From SLAN01 sp964565375 (GTDB lineage Bacteria; Spirochaetota; Spirochaetia; DSM-27196; SKKC01), in contig CAZMEV010000001.1 of assembly GCA_964565375.1 (NCBI GenBank), positions 40,105 through 104,104 on the forward strand: 64,000 bases of DNA, given 5' to 3'. Under the pieces are notes generated by a model. That model worked only from the letters and a program-made list of their open reading frames with translations, made no database searches and was not told where the DNA came from. A program made the translations under genes and the position numbers. Below, in pieces: positions 9,729-18,632 of the stretch (its first letter is position 1; every line of letters begins with the position of its first letter).

Positions 9729-12700
9729 GATTGATCCTCCGGCTTCTCGGGTGGGGCATCGGAGCCTTCACTCAGTCCCTGATCCTGGTCGCCTTCACTC
9801 AGTCCCTGATCATCCGGGCCCTCAGTCAGTCCCTGATCATCTGTAAGCTCGGCTCCCGGCTGCACTACTTCTTCATGTGCCTCGAAGCGACGCTCAAGGC
9901 GGGCTTCCCGCTTTCTTCGCCTCTGTTCGTCGTTTGCGTTGAACAGTGCATAGAGCGTGGGTACGAAGAACAGGGTCAGCAGGGTGCTCACGCTCAAGCC
10001 TCCGATAACGGTCAGCGCGATGGGCTGGATGAGTTCCGAGCCTTCGCCGCCGAGGAACGCTATCGGCATGAGTCCGAGCACTGTTGTCAGGGTGGTCATG
10101 AGAATGGGGCGCAGCCTGTTGCCTCCTGCATCAACGCACGCCTGGACAAGGGGCAACCCACGGGCTCTCAGGAGATTGGTATAGTCGACAAGCACTATTC
10201 CGTTGTTCACAACAATACCGATAAGCATAACCAGCCCGACTGCGGTGAATATGCTGAGATTCACCCCCGCCCAGTCATGGATACCAAGGATTCCAATCAG
10301 GGTAAGGGGAATCGAGAAGAAAATGATGAACGGATCGCGGAAAGACTCGAATTGTGCAGCCATGACTCCGTACACAAGCAGGATTGCCACAATTATAATG
10401 CCAATGAATGTCGTCCCGTAATCTATTATGTCCTGTAACTCGCCCTCAAAGGCGATTGTTACATCGTCTTCGGCCGGAATCTGTGCCTCCACGAGCCTGC
10501 GGATCTGGGGTTCTACATCGGCCGCAGTCGTTCCTTCGGCGACGTCGGCGGTAATACGCAACTCGCGCCTCTGGTTAACTCTGCGGATATCCACAGGGCC
10601 AGTAGTGCGCTCCAGCGTTGCGATATTCGAAAGCGGTATGCGGGTACCGGCGCGACTCTCCACGTAAATGCGGTTCAGGTCGGGAATCGACAGCCTGTCC
10701 TGTTGATCGAGGATTACGAATATGTCGGTCTCGGTCCCGTCAATTTCCATTTGCGATGCGGTAACGCCGTCAATGTTCGCGCGCACCTCCTGTCCGATTG
10801 TTCCCATATCCAGTCCGAGCGCATATACCCGTTCACGGTCAACATTAATATCGACCTGTGGAAGGCCCTCGGATATTCCAAGCTCCGGTTCAACTGCGTC
10901 GGGGACTTCGGAAGCAATGAGCGAACGAATCTGCTCGGAGATCTGGCGTGCCCGGTCAAGGTTATTCGATCGCACACGGATGTCGATCGGTGGGCCGCCC
11001 CCGGGACCTCCGAATCCCTCGCCGAAGGTGATTTCCGCCCCCGGGAAGCGGTCGAAGTGGGGGCGCAGGATTCGGCGGATATCGCTTTCCTGTTCAATGC
11101 GGTCTTCGAAATCGGGAAGCGTAATGGTTATGGAACCTTCGTTGGCGGCGCCTCCGCCGAAGAAACCTCCGCCTCCAACTTCGAGAATAATATCGTCATA
11201 GCCTTCGATCTCATCCTGGATAATCGACTCGAAGTTCTGCAGCGTCTCACGGGTAACATCAAGCCGTGTACCCTCGGCCAGTTCGAAATCAATTACTACG
11301 AAGTCTTCTTCCTGGTCGGGTAGTAACTCGAAGCCGACTCGGGGAAGCAGAGCAAGGCTTCCTCCGAACAGCGCAAGGACGACAAGAATTGTGATGGCCT
11401 TATGCCTGAGCACAGCCGCGAGGGCGTACTTGTACCGGGTGTCAAGCGCAACAAACATGCGGTCCATGCGCTCGTCGAGCCGGCCAAGTGGCCCACGGGG
11501 TGGGCGCTGCGTTCGCGAAACCAGCGGGAAGTAGTGACTTGCAAGCACCGGAACAAGAAAGATGGCTACCATAAGGGAAGCCGAAAGAGATATGACGACT
11601 GTAAACGAAAGCCCGCTGAACAGTTCCCCGACAAACTCAAGTTGATCCCTGAAAAGCGCAACCGGCAGGAATACCGTAATCGTTGTCAGCGTTGCCGCAA
11701 CAATAGCATTGATCATCTCCTGCGTACCGAGGATAGCGGCCGGACGGAGTTTTGCCCCTTTTTCGCGATACCGGTAAATGTTCTCGAGGATTACGATGGA
11801 GTTGTCGACCAGGAGACCGACCCCCAGCGCCAGGCCGGCCAGGGTCATGAGATTCAAGGTCAGACCGAAGAAGTACATCAGCGTCAGCGCAAAAATAATC
11901 GACGTCGGTATGCTGACGGCGACAACCGCGGTGGCCTTGACGCTTCGAAGGAAAAAGAACAGCACAATTACCGCGAGCACACCGCCGCTGATCGCCTGGT
12001 TGGAAACCGTGCGCAGCGAATTCCTTATAATGTCGGTGGTGTCGACGACGACTTCGAGTCGCGTATCGCCGGGAAGGTTCTCGTTTATTGAGTCCAGCTG
12101 TGCCAGAACGGCATCCGCTGCGTTCACAGCATTGGCGTCACTCTGCTGCTGAACAGATACAGACACCCCTTCCTCGCCGTTTATGTAAACGGCACTGCTT
12201 TCCGGGCGGAATCCTTCTTCCACTGTACCGAGGTCACCGAGACGGACTGGAACCTGGATCGGCGGGCCGTCGGGGCGTTCAACGCTCACCAGAGACACCA
12301 CAGCACTGCGAAGTTCCTCGACCGTATCGAACCTTCCCGCGGTCTCTACTATATATTCGGTTTCACCTTCTTCAAGTGTTCCGCCGGACAGCCTTACATT
12401 CTGACTGCGGATCGCCTGCTGAACCCCCGAAAGCGTCAGTCCGTAGGCGTCAAGCCGATCGCGCTGGATATCCACACGTACGACGCTGTCACGCCCACCG
12501 TCAATGTTCGTAGCAGCGATACCGTCAAGCTGTTCGATTTCCGGTTGAACGATATCTTCCGCGAGTTCGCGGAGATCCTCGGGCGTGCGGTCTCCCGCCA
12601 TTCGCAAGGTCATGATCGGAATCAGCGACGGATCAAACCGGAAAATGCTCGGCTGATCAGCATCATCCGGCAGTGCGCCCCGAATCTGCTCGAGTCGGTC

Positions 12701-13024
12701 ACGTACATCATTCGCGGCGGCATCCATGTTTGTTCCCCAGGTAAACTCAAGGGTAATCTGACTGCTGCCACGTGAGGAAGTAGAGCTTATCTGGTTAAGG
12801 TTGCTGACGTTACTCAGCGCCCCTTCCAGTGGGCGGCTCACCGATTCCTCAACCTCTTCCGGACTTGAGCCTTCATATCCCGTCTGAACTATGAGAACCG
12901 AGGGCTCGATTTCGGGAAACAGGTCGAGCGGAAGATTCATTGCCGTATAAATCCCGAACCCGGTAATCAGCGCAAAAATAATGAAAAACGTAGTGGGTCG
13001 ATGTACGATCGTTCGGGTTAGCAT
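9725..13024 (-). CDS. RND (AcrB/HAE1-type) efflux permease
   Basis: 1099 residues, inner-membrane proton-driven pump of the hydrophobe/amphiphile efflux family. The N-terminal helix is followed by the typical FPEIEPSVLIVQTGYEGSSP periplasmic start, two large periplasmic loops and twelve expected membrane helices. LGVGLLVDNSIVILENIYR (about residue 400) and GIVVNNGIVLVDYTN (about 940) are the paired TM4/TM10-type motifs, with the Asp of the proton relay in the first. The porter half contains a Gly-rich insert (GGGGFFGGGAANEG). The last 40 residues are a polar cytoplasmic tail with three 9-residue repeats. The gene follows the MFP gene with a TAATG junction and works with the TolC-like protein of the operon; substrates are unknown. 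Confidence 0.97.
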   Translation of the reverse strand: MLTRTIVHRPTTFFIIFALITGFGIYTAMNLPLDLFPEIEPSVLIVQTGYEGSSPEEVEESVSRPLEGALSNVSNLNQISSTSSRGSSQITLEFTWGTNMDAAANDVRDRLEQIRGALPDDADQPSIFRFDPSLIPIMTLRMAGDRTPEDLRELAEDIVQPEIEQLDGIAATNIDGGRDSVVRVDIQRDRLDAYGLTLSGVQQAIRSQNVRLSGGTLEEGETEYIVETAGRFDTVEELRSAVVSLVSVERPDGPPIQVPVRLGDLGTVEEGFRPESSAVYINGEEGVSVSVQQQSDANAVNAADAVLAQLDSINENLPGDTRLEVVVDTTDIIRNSLRTVSNQAISGGVLAVIVLFFFLRSVKATAVVAVSIPTSIIFALTLMYFFGLTLNLMTLAGLALGVGLLVDNSIVILENIYRYREKGAKLRPAAILGTQEMINAIVAATLTTITVFLPVALFRDQLEFVGELFSGLSFTVVISLSASLMVAIFLVPVLASHYFPLVSRTQRPPRGPLGRLDERMDRMFVALDTRYKYALAAVLRHKAITILVVLALFGGSLALLPRVGFELLPDQEEDFVVIDFELAEGTRLDVTRETLQNFESIIQDEIEGYDDIILEVGGGGFFGGGAANEGSITITLPDFEDRIEQESDIRRILRPHFDRFPGAEITFGEGFGGPGGGPPIDIRVRSNNLDRARQISEQIRSLIASEVPDAVEPELGISEGLPQVDINVDRERVYALGLDMGTIGQEVRANIDGVTASQMEIDGTETDIFVILDQQDRLSIPDLNRIYVESRAGTRIPLSNIATLERTTGPVDIRRVNQRRELRITADVAEGTTAADVEPQIRRLVEAQIPAEDDVTIAFEGELQDIIDYGTTFIGIIIVAILLVYGVMAAQFESFRDPFIIFFSIPLTLIGILGIHDWAGVNLSIFTAVGLVMLIGIVVNNGIVLVDYTNLLRARGLPLVQACVDAGGNRLRPILMTTLTTVLGLMPIAFLGGEGSELIQPIALTVIGGLSVSTLLTLFFVPTLYALFNANDEQRRRKREARLERRFEAHEEVVQPGAELTDDQGLTEGPDDQGLSEGDQDQGLSEGSDAPPEKPEDQS
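9765..9845 (-). repeat. Three 27-bp tandem repeats in the RND pump tail
   Basis: Three near-identical 27-bp units (9765-9791, 9792-9818, 9819-9845) encode D-Q-G-L-(S/T)-E-G repeats at the C-terminus of the pump. Each unit contains the shared core CAGTCCCTGATC. The repeat is in frame, so copy number can change by slippage without breaking the gene. Confidence 0.9.
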
Positions 13025-13941
13025 TATTCAGACTCCTGTATGTCAAAGTCCGTAACCTGCAGTAATGCCCCCTGCGAGGCAAGATTCTGGCCTCGTGTCA
13101 CGACGCGATCGCCGGGTTCGAGCCCTTCAACGATTTCGACCCTGCCGTCGGCCTCAATACCGAGTTCGACCGGTCGGCGCTCGGCACGATCATCCTCATC
13201 AACTATGAAGACGTGACGTTCATCCGCGCGACGTACTACAGCTCGCTGAGGGACTGTAACGGCATCCGGTCTTTCCTCGGCGATAAGGTCAATTCGAGCG
13301 AACATGCCCGGCCGAATGCGCGGGTCAGGTGTATCGAACACCATCGTGGTGCCGAGCGAGCGGCTTGTCCGGTCCAGTTGGGGTGCTAATCGCACCACAG
13401 AAGCGGAAAACTCTTCTCCCGGTAGAGCATCGAGGCGAACTGCCGCCTGCTGCCCGAGCGATAGCCCCCCAATAAAGCGCTCCGGAACATAGGTGCTGAT
13501 CTCCAGATCATCGATCGATGCAACCTGGGCTACAGGCGATTGCTGGCTTACGTTCGACCCCTCGCGCATATTAAGCTGCGTAATCGTCCCGGCGATCGGA
13601 GAGCGAACTGGTCCGACCGCGAAGCGCTGGCCGGGACGTGAGGGATCAACCCGCGCAATGACTTCGTCCTTTTCAACCCGGTCACCGATTTCTACGAAGA
13701 GCTCAACCACTTCGCCGGCCTGGTCCGGAATAACGCCAACGGTTCTCGAAGGCTCGATCTCTCCGCTCAGATTGATGACTTCGGTAATACCGGTCTGTTC
13801 AGCCTCTTCCATTTCGACGGCGAGGCGGTCCTCTTCTTCATCTGCTTCCTCTTCAGCGTCCGGCGAGCAGGCGGCGAATACCGCCACTGTCAGGCCGAGA
13901 AGCAGAAATCGTACTGTTAGATACCTTTTGGTGTTCATCAT
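13024..13941 (-). CDS. RND efflux periplasmic adaptor (MFP/HlyD-like) lipoprotein
   Basis: About 305 residues. The signal ends in a lipobox VFAAC, so the adaptor should be lipid-anchored in the periplasmic leaflet. A very acidic linker (DAEEEADEEEDRL) follows, then the barrel-sandwich (lipoyl-like) halves (GEVVELFVEIGDRVEKDEVIARVD and SPIAGTITQLNMREGSNV patches), then beta-barrel and membrane-proximal domains (VTVPQRAVV, GLEPGDRVVTRGQ). The usual long alpha-hairpin is very short here, as in many spirochaete and Bacteroidetes adaptors. ATG 13941 is chosen because GGAG lies eight bases before it. Stop overlaps the pump start. Confidence 0.93.
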   Translation of the reverse strand: MMNTKRYLTVRFLLLGLTVAVFAACSPDAEEEADEEEDRLAVEMEEAEQTGITEVINLSGEIEPSRTVGVIPDQAGEVVELFVEIGDRVEKDEVIARVDPSRPGQRFAVGPVRSPIAGTITQLNMREGSNVSQQSPVAQVASIDDLEISTYVPERFIGGLSLGQQAAVRLDALPGEEFSASVVRLAPQLDRTSRSLGTTMVFDTPDPRIRPGMFARIDLIAEERPDAVTVPQRAVVRRADERHVFIVDEDDRAERRPVELGIEADGRVEIVEGLEPGDRVVTRGQNLASQGALLQVTDFDIQESE

Positions 13942-13955
13942 CAATATATCTCCGT

Positions 13956-15380
13956 CTACTGTGTGTCGGTCAGTTCCGAAACCGGGGTGTCGAGCAGAAA
14001 TTCAAGATTCACCAGCGCCTCGCGGTAATCAAACTGTTCCTGTAGAAGATCAAGCTGTGCGTCGAGAAGGTCAATCTCGGCGTCACGCACATCTGAAATA
14101 TCGCGCAATCCTGCATCGTATCCTTCTTCTGCCAGCTCCAGCGCCCGTTCGGCAACTTCAACACTGAACATGACCGATTCCATTGCTTCACGCGTAATTT
14201 CAATTGTCTCGAGCAGGGTAAGAAGTCTCGACTCGACCCCGTCGATCGCCTGTTCGACCGCCACTTCCGCCTGTTCCCGCTGGCGCTCCTGCTCGGCCAG
14301 CTCAGTTCTCGTCGAGGAACGCGGGAGCAACGGGTCGATCGGTACGTTTAACGTAATGCTGAACGCACCGCTGCGTTGCTCCCATTGGTCCAGGTCAAAC
14401 ACATCGCTTGAAAACGGATCACCTTCGAGTGCCGGATCAATGTTGTAGCCGAACGTAAGCGTGGGAAACATCTGTGACACCGTCGCATCCCGCGCCAGCT
14501 CGATCTGATCGATCGAGCGACGTGCCTCCCTGATATCCGCGCTACGCCCTATACGTGCACGGAGCTCACGTTCGCTTTCAAGCTCAACCGTTTCGATTCC
14601 TATATCGCCGGTAAGCTCAAGCTCTTCCTCGGGTGGTACTCCGAGAGTAAGGGCGAACTGCCGTATTGCAGCATCATAGGCCTGGCGCTGACGGCGCAGA
14701 GCCGGACGCTGATTTTCAAGTGCGACCTGCGTTGAGAGTAAGGTGAACTCGTCGATAATTCCGTCTTCAAAGTCCTGCTGTGCCTCTTCATAACGCTGTT
14801 CGGCTTCTTCGAGTCGGCGTTCGGAAAGCGCAATCTGTTCCTGCTGGAGAAGCAGCTCGTAGAATGACAGCCGTACATCGCGTTCAGTTTCTCTTCGCGC
14901 CTGCCGGAGATCGAACTCCGCGTCATCGAGCGACTGCGTCCGCTGTTCCAACCCGACGAGCATCTGGCGGGTGAGTGTCAGACTTATATCCAGATTCGTG
15001 CTCAGGTTCCAGCGGGGCGGATCGTCTGGTTCATCAACATCCAGTGCGGTGGGGTCCTCGGTCAGTAGAAATTCTTCGAGTCCCTGAAGGGTCCCCTGGA
15101 GATCCGGCGTAGCCTCCGGCTCCACATTCGGGCGCGCAAGGGTAGAACGGGCGCTGATCTGCGGAAGAAAGACGTTCCAGCGGTCCGAATAGTTGCGCTC
15201 GGCGATCATAAGTTCTATTTCCTGCGTGCGGATATTCAGGTTTCGCTGCAGCGCAAGCTCTACCGCAAGGTCGGCGTCGAGTTCGAGTGGTTCCCGGTCC
15301 TCTGCGGTCACCATCATAAGTGGCAGAATCAGAACGATTGCTGCAATCAGCACTGTTCGAAGAGTAAAACGGATGTTCAT
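13956..15380 (-). CDS. TolC-family outer membrane efflux protein
   Basis: 474 residues with a clear signal peptide (basic start, long hydrophobic core, cleavage near VTA-EDRE). Two outer-membrane efflux (OEP) repeats are visible, each starting with a heptad-like helical stretch (ALQRNLNIRTQEIELMIAE; then ARIGRSADIREARRSIDQIE) and rich in Glu/Gln/Arg, as expected for the periplasmic alpha-barrel of TolC. It is the first gene of the four-gene efflux operon (TolC, MFP, RND, PII-like), 14 bp upstream of the MFP start, and would give the export channel. Confidence 0.93.
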   Translation of the reverse strand: MNIRFTLRTVLIAAIVLILPLMMVTAEDREPLELDADLAVELALQRNLNIRTQEIELMIAERNYSDRWNVFLPQISARSTLARPNVEPEATPDLQGTLQGLEEFLLTEDPTALDVDEPDDPPRWNLSTNLDISLTLTRQMLVGLEQRTQSLDDAEFDLRQARRETERDVRLSFYELLLQQEQIALSERRLEEAEQRYEEAQQDFEDGIIDEFTLLSTQVALENQRPALRRQRQAYDAAIRQFALTLGVPPEEELELTGDIGIETVELESERELRARIGRSADIREARRSIDQIELARDATVSQMFPTLTFGYNIDPALEGDPFSSDVFDLDQWEQRSGAFSITLNVPIDPLLPRSSTRTELAEQERQREQAEVAVEQAIDGVESRLLTLLETIEITREAMESVMFSVEVAERALELAEEGYDAGLRDISDVRDAEIDLLDAQLDLLQEQFDYREALVNLEFLLDTPVSELTDTQ

Positions 15381-15454
15381 ATCGTTGTTAATATAGCAAA
15401 GCAGGGGAGAAATGACTGCGGATTGCAGGTAAACGCTGGATTAACGCAGCTGCC

Positions 15455-15480
15455 GGGCGAGGCCGCAGGTGCCTCGGCCC
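15455..15480. terminator. GC-rich stem-loop between HD gene and efflux operon
   Basis: The arms CGAGGC (15458-15463) and GCCTCG (15471-15476) pair perfectly around a seven-base loop and can be extended by GGG/CCC with one bulged base. No T-tract follows on either strand, so this may be a weak or Rho-assisted terminator at the end of the long lasso/PtsI/HD run, or a structure in the TolC leader. The 186-bp gap (15381-15566) must also hold the efflux operon promoter, which I cannot pinpoint. Confidence 0.35.
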
Positions 15481-15566
15481 CGGGCCGCCGATCCGGCGAA
15501 GATCTGAACTGTCCTACAGCACAGGCGGCCTCTGCCTGCCGCTCACTGCAGTACCGTCCCCGGGAG

Positions 15567-16862
15567 CTATTGCCTGCCGGGTCTGAACGGAAGCTGCTCG
15601 AACATTTCCTTTGTTTGTACGCCGGCGATCGTCGCCTGCTTTGTGTATTTGGTATGCAGACGCGTGGCGCCCTCGATCAGGATCTGCGAGGCGACGCCGA
15701 GTTGAATGGACTGCTGTGCTTCGAGAAATGCCGCGAACTCGTCGCAGATGCGCACGAGCCCACCGTCGAGCGGCCGGTAGTCGTCGCTGTTGTAGCGATT
15801 GTCGATCTCTTCGCTTTCGACCTGCTCGACGCCCTTAGGACTGCTTATCTTGCCGGTGAACTCATCGTCGATGAAGTACCGCATTTCCGCTGCGATTTCC
15901 CTGGTCATGTGCGGGTATATTTCTTCAGCTACCGTTTCATCTTCGATCTTGCGGACGATTTCCGGTAGACCGGGGGTCGCCGTCTTGGTGGGGGCCACAA
16001 TGTCGCGGGTAACCGACTCGGGAAGGTCGTGAAAGAGGCCTGCGAAGAAGTTGTTGTACCGCCGTGTGTGACAGGGGTCACGCTGCTCGGTAAGGAGCAG
16101 CGCGAATGTCGCCACCATGAGGGAATGTCCGAGTACGGCCGTCTCGGGAATGCGGGGCGTACGGCTCCAGCGGGTCTGGTAGCGCAGCCGGTCGGCGACA
16201 CTGATTACGCGGAACAGGTCAAGTTCGAGAATAAGCTGCCGCATACCGGCGAGATCGAGAAAGGGTTCCATGCGTTTTCGCAGGTGGTTCTCGATAGCGG
16301 GAATACGCGGATCGTGGGAGTTCACACCCTTAATGATCTGAAACTCACGGTACGTAGAGTAGCTTCGTGCCGCCTCAAGGATCTGCAGGGAGCGCTCGGC
16401 GGGTGTGCGATTGCGTTCCATCGGAATTCGCCCACCGGAATGTCCCTCAAGTCCAAGTTCCGGGTCGAGACCGAGCTGCAGGGCGGTCACCGGACGCGAG
16501 AAGTACTCGCGGAATCGGGACTCGAGCCCATAGGGGGCGAGCATGGGGGCCACCGAATCGGCGACCCACTGATTGAGCCTGTGGTATTCATCCGGATGCT
16601 CGACTCGAATGCGTCTGTGAACGGTTTCCTTGATGTCGGAAAGCGCAATCTTTCGAAGCAGATCGAATACCCCGGTGAAGATAATCGTATCCCAGTCGAC
16701 CTCGCGACCGTCCTGCTCCTCAAGTTTGCCGAGAAACCATGCAAGCATCATCGCGAACGACCGCCGGTCCATTTCGTTGAGTTCCATGGGCCGCACGAGG
16801 TCATTCCATCGCTTTACCGAAAAGCCTCCGAAGAGGTGAAGGGCTACGGTCTTTTCGATCAT
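15567..16862 (-). CDS. HD domain-containing phosphohydrolase-like protein
   Basis: 431 residues. The C-terminal half has an HD-superfamily metal site: AVLGHSLMVA (first His, about residue 245), GLFHDLPESVTRDIV (HD pair, about 275) and RICDEFAAFLE (later Asp, about 380), as in YfbR-like HD hydrolases. The N-terminal half (HLFGGFSVKRWNDLVRP, AWFLGKLEEQDG) is not one I can name. HD proteins remove phosphates from nucleotides or split phosphodiesters; the substrate is unknown. The start overlaps the stop of the enzyme-I-like gene by four bases, so the pair is coupled. Confidence 0.85.
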   Translation of the reverse strand: MIEKTVALHLFGGFSVKRWNDLVRPMELNEMDRRSFAMMLAWFLGKLEEQDGREVDWDTIIFTGVFDLLRKIALSDIKETVHRRIRVEHPDEYHRLNQWVADSVAPMLAPYGLESRFREYFSRPVTALQLGLDPELGLEGHSGGRIPMERNRTPAERSLQILEAARSYSTYREFQIIKGVNSHDPRIPAIENHLRKRMEPFLDLAGMRQLILELDLFRVISVADRLRYQTRWSRTPRIPETAVLGHSLMVATFALLLTEQRDPCHTRRYNNFFAGLFHDLPESVTRDIVAPTKTATPGLPEIVRKIEDETVAEEIYPHMTREIAAEMRYFIDDEFTGKISSPKGVEQVESEEIDNRYNSDDYRPLDGGLVRICDEFAAFLEAQQSIQLGVASQILIEGATRLHTKYTKQATIAGVQTKEMFEQLPFRPGRQ

Positions 16863-18619
16863 AGCTGCGAGCGTAGTGGATTTGTTTCTGAAACACCAGC
16901 CACGCCAAGCGTGCTTGCTACATCACCAAGCAGGGCGTTCATTTCTTCCATAGTACTGATCCGCGTCATATCTTCGGCGATACCCCGGCACCACGCTTCA
17001 TCGAGCCGGTCGATGTGCTCGGCGGTCGCGGTGAGCTGTCCTGGTGCCACACTCACCGCATTCACACCGATCCCGCGGTAGAATGGCAGCAGGAGCGGGT
17101 CAGAGGCGGCCTCTCCGCATACCGAAACCGGGACGGTGGCCTTCCGCGCACCCACTACGATGCGCCGCACGGTCCGTGCGATCACCGGATGACGTGTGCG
17201 ATACAGATCCGTAAGGCGGGCATTCGTGCGGTCGACAGCCAGCATGTACATGACCAGATCGTTCATGCCGATGGACAGGAAATCTGTCTCGGCGGCGAGT
17301 TCCTCAGCGACGACCGCCGCAGAGGGGATCTCGATCATGGCACCGAGTCTGGGAGCCGCGTTGTGGGAGAGCTCCTCGTCTTCGAGTTCGGCGATGCACC
17401 GGTTAAGTTCCCCGCGGGCTTCGCGTACTTCCTCAACGGTGGAAACCATGGGAAGCATGATATGAAGGTCGGCATCCGGCGCTGCACGGAGCATTGCCCG
17501 CAACTGAGTGCGGAACATTGGTCTGTTTGCGAGCGAAAACCGTATACCGCGAACGCCAAGAAACGGATTGTCCTCGGGCACTTCGCCGGCGAGGAGTTTA
17601 TCGCCGCCTATGTCCGCGGTACGGAGCGTGACCTGGCGTTCGGGAAAGAGCGCAACGATATGACGATACATGCGCATCTGCGTTTCCTCATCGACCTGGC
17701 CCTGGCGAATAATGAACGGAAACTCGCTTCTGTACAGGCCAATGCCCTCGGCAAGGTCTCGGGCTGCGTACGCGTCGGCAAGAATGTTTACGCTTGCAAG
17801 CAGACGCATCCCGCGGGTGCGTGTATGGAACTCGATCTGGCGGTCGACGGAGTCCTGGATGCTCTGTGAGCGGTTTACCCGGCATGCACGATCTTGCTCG
17901 CTCTCGTGCCCGATAGGAAGAATATGCCCACGGTCACCGTCGAGCGTCACAGTCGTCTCATTGGGTACACTGAGAATCTCGCGCGTTGAGGTAGTTATTA
18001 CAGGAATCCCCAGCGATCGCGCCAGAATAGACAGATGTGCGGTGAGCGGAATGTTCACGAGCACAACACCGGCAGCGCCGTCTACGGCGAGCCGCAGCAG
18101 CTCCGATGGAAAGACATCGGTGAGTACCACGATGCGCCCTGAAACAAATGCCCGCTCAGGCGGTTCGGCCGACAGGTTGGTCAGCAACCGGTAACCGAGA
18201 TCACGTACGTCTTCCGATTTCTCAGCGGTGCGGTCATTGTCCCGACTGCAAAAGGCCTGAACGAAGGTTTCGATCGTGTTCGTCACAGCTCGCTCGGGAG
18301 CCATGCCTTCGCTGACAAGTCTCTGGATTTCGCCCGAAAAACTCTCATCCTCCAGCATGAGAAGATGGGCGCGAAAGACCAGTTCCACAATGTCGCTGAA
18401 CCGGTTACCGCCGTCTTCTATGAGCTCGGTAAGCTGTTCACGGGTACGTGTGAACGCCCGTTGCAGGCGCTCGACGGCGGCATTACTCGATGAGTCTTCC
18501 GGCGCAGCGGCCGGTTCATGGCGGTGCGGATCCTGGTCGAATTGCAGAAGCGGACCGACGGCACTGCCCTGGGAGAGCGAGATACCTCTGATTGGTGCTG
18601 TTCGTTTATCAGACCCCAC
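16859..18619 (-). CDS. PEP-protein phosphotransferase (PTS enzyme I-like)
   Basis: 586 residues, close to the usual length of enzyme I. The swivelling phosphohistidine domain is seen in PLTAHLSILARSLGIPVI, with His195 as the expected phosphorylated residue; the usual GGxTSH is changed to PLTAH. The PEP-binding barrel shows GIGLYRSEFPFI, RTADIGGDK, GVRGIRFSL, MLPMVSTVEE, GAMIEIPSA, IGMNDLVMYMLAVDR and VPVSVCGEAASD. It should transfer phosphate from PEP to HPr or an NPr-like partner; no HPr gene lies nearby. GTG start at 18619 lies only 13 bp after the stop of the nucleotidyltransferase gene, so it may be read through from the lasso operon. Confidence 0.9.
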   Translation of the reverse strand: MGSDKRTAPIRGISLSQGSAVGPLLQFDQDPHRHEPAAAPEDSSSNAAVERLQRAFTRTREQLTELIEDGGNRFSDIVELVFRAHLLMLEDESFSGEIQRLVSEGMAPERAVTNTIETFVQAFCSRDNDRTAEKSEDVRDLGYRLLTNLSAEPPERAFVSGRIVVLTDVFPSELLRLAVDGAAGVVLVNIPLTAHLSILARSLGIPVITTSTREILSVPNETTVTLDGDRGHILPIGHESEQDRACRVNRSQSIQDSVDRQIEFHTRTRGMRLLASVNILADAYAARDLAEGIGLYRSEFPFIIRQGQVDEETQMRMYRHIVALFPERQVTLRTADIGGDKLLAGEVPEDNPFLGVRGIRFSLANRPMFRTQLRAMLRAAPDADLHIMLPMVSTVEEVREARGELNRCIAELEDEELSHNAAPRLGAMIEIPSAAVVAEELAAETDFLSIGMNDLVMYMLAVDRTNARLTDLYRTRHPVIARTVRRIVVGARKATVPVSVCGEAASDPLLLPFYRGIGVNAVSVAPGQLTATAEHIDRLDEAWCRGIAEDMTRISTMEEMNALLGDVASTLGVAGVSETNPLRSQL

Positions 18620-18632
18620 GATACTTCAAATG

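Noticed and set aside
16029..17081. Plus-strand 350-codon frame across the HD and enzyme-I genes
   Set aside because: It crosses the junction of two well-recognised minus-strand genes and has no family match or ribosome binding site.
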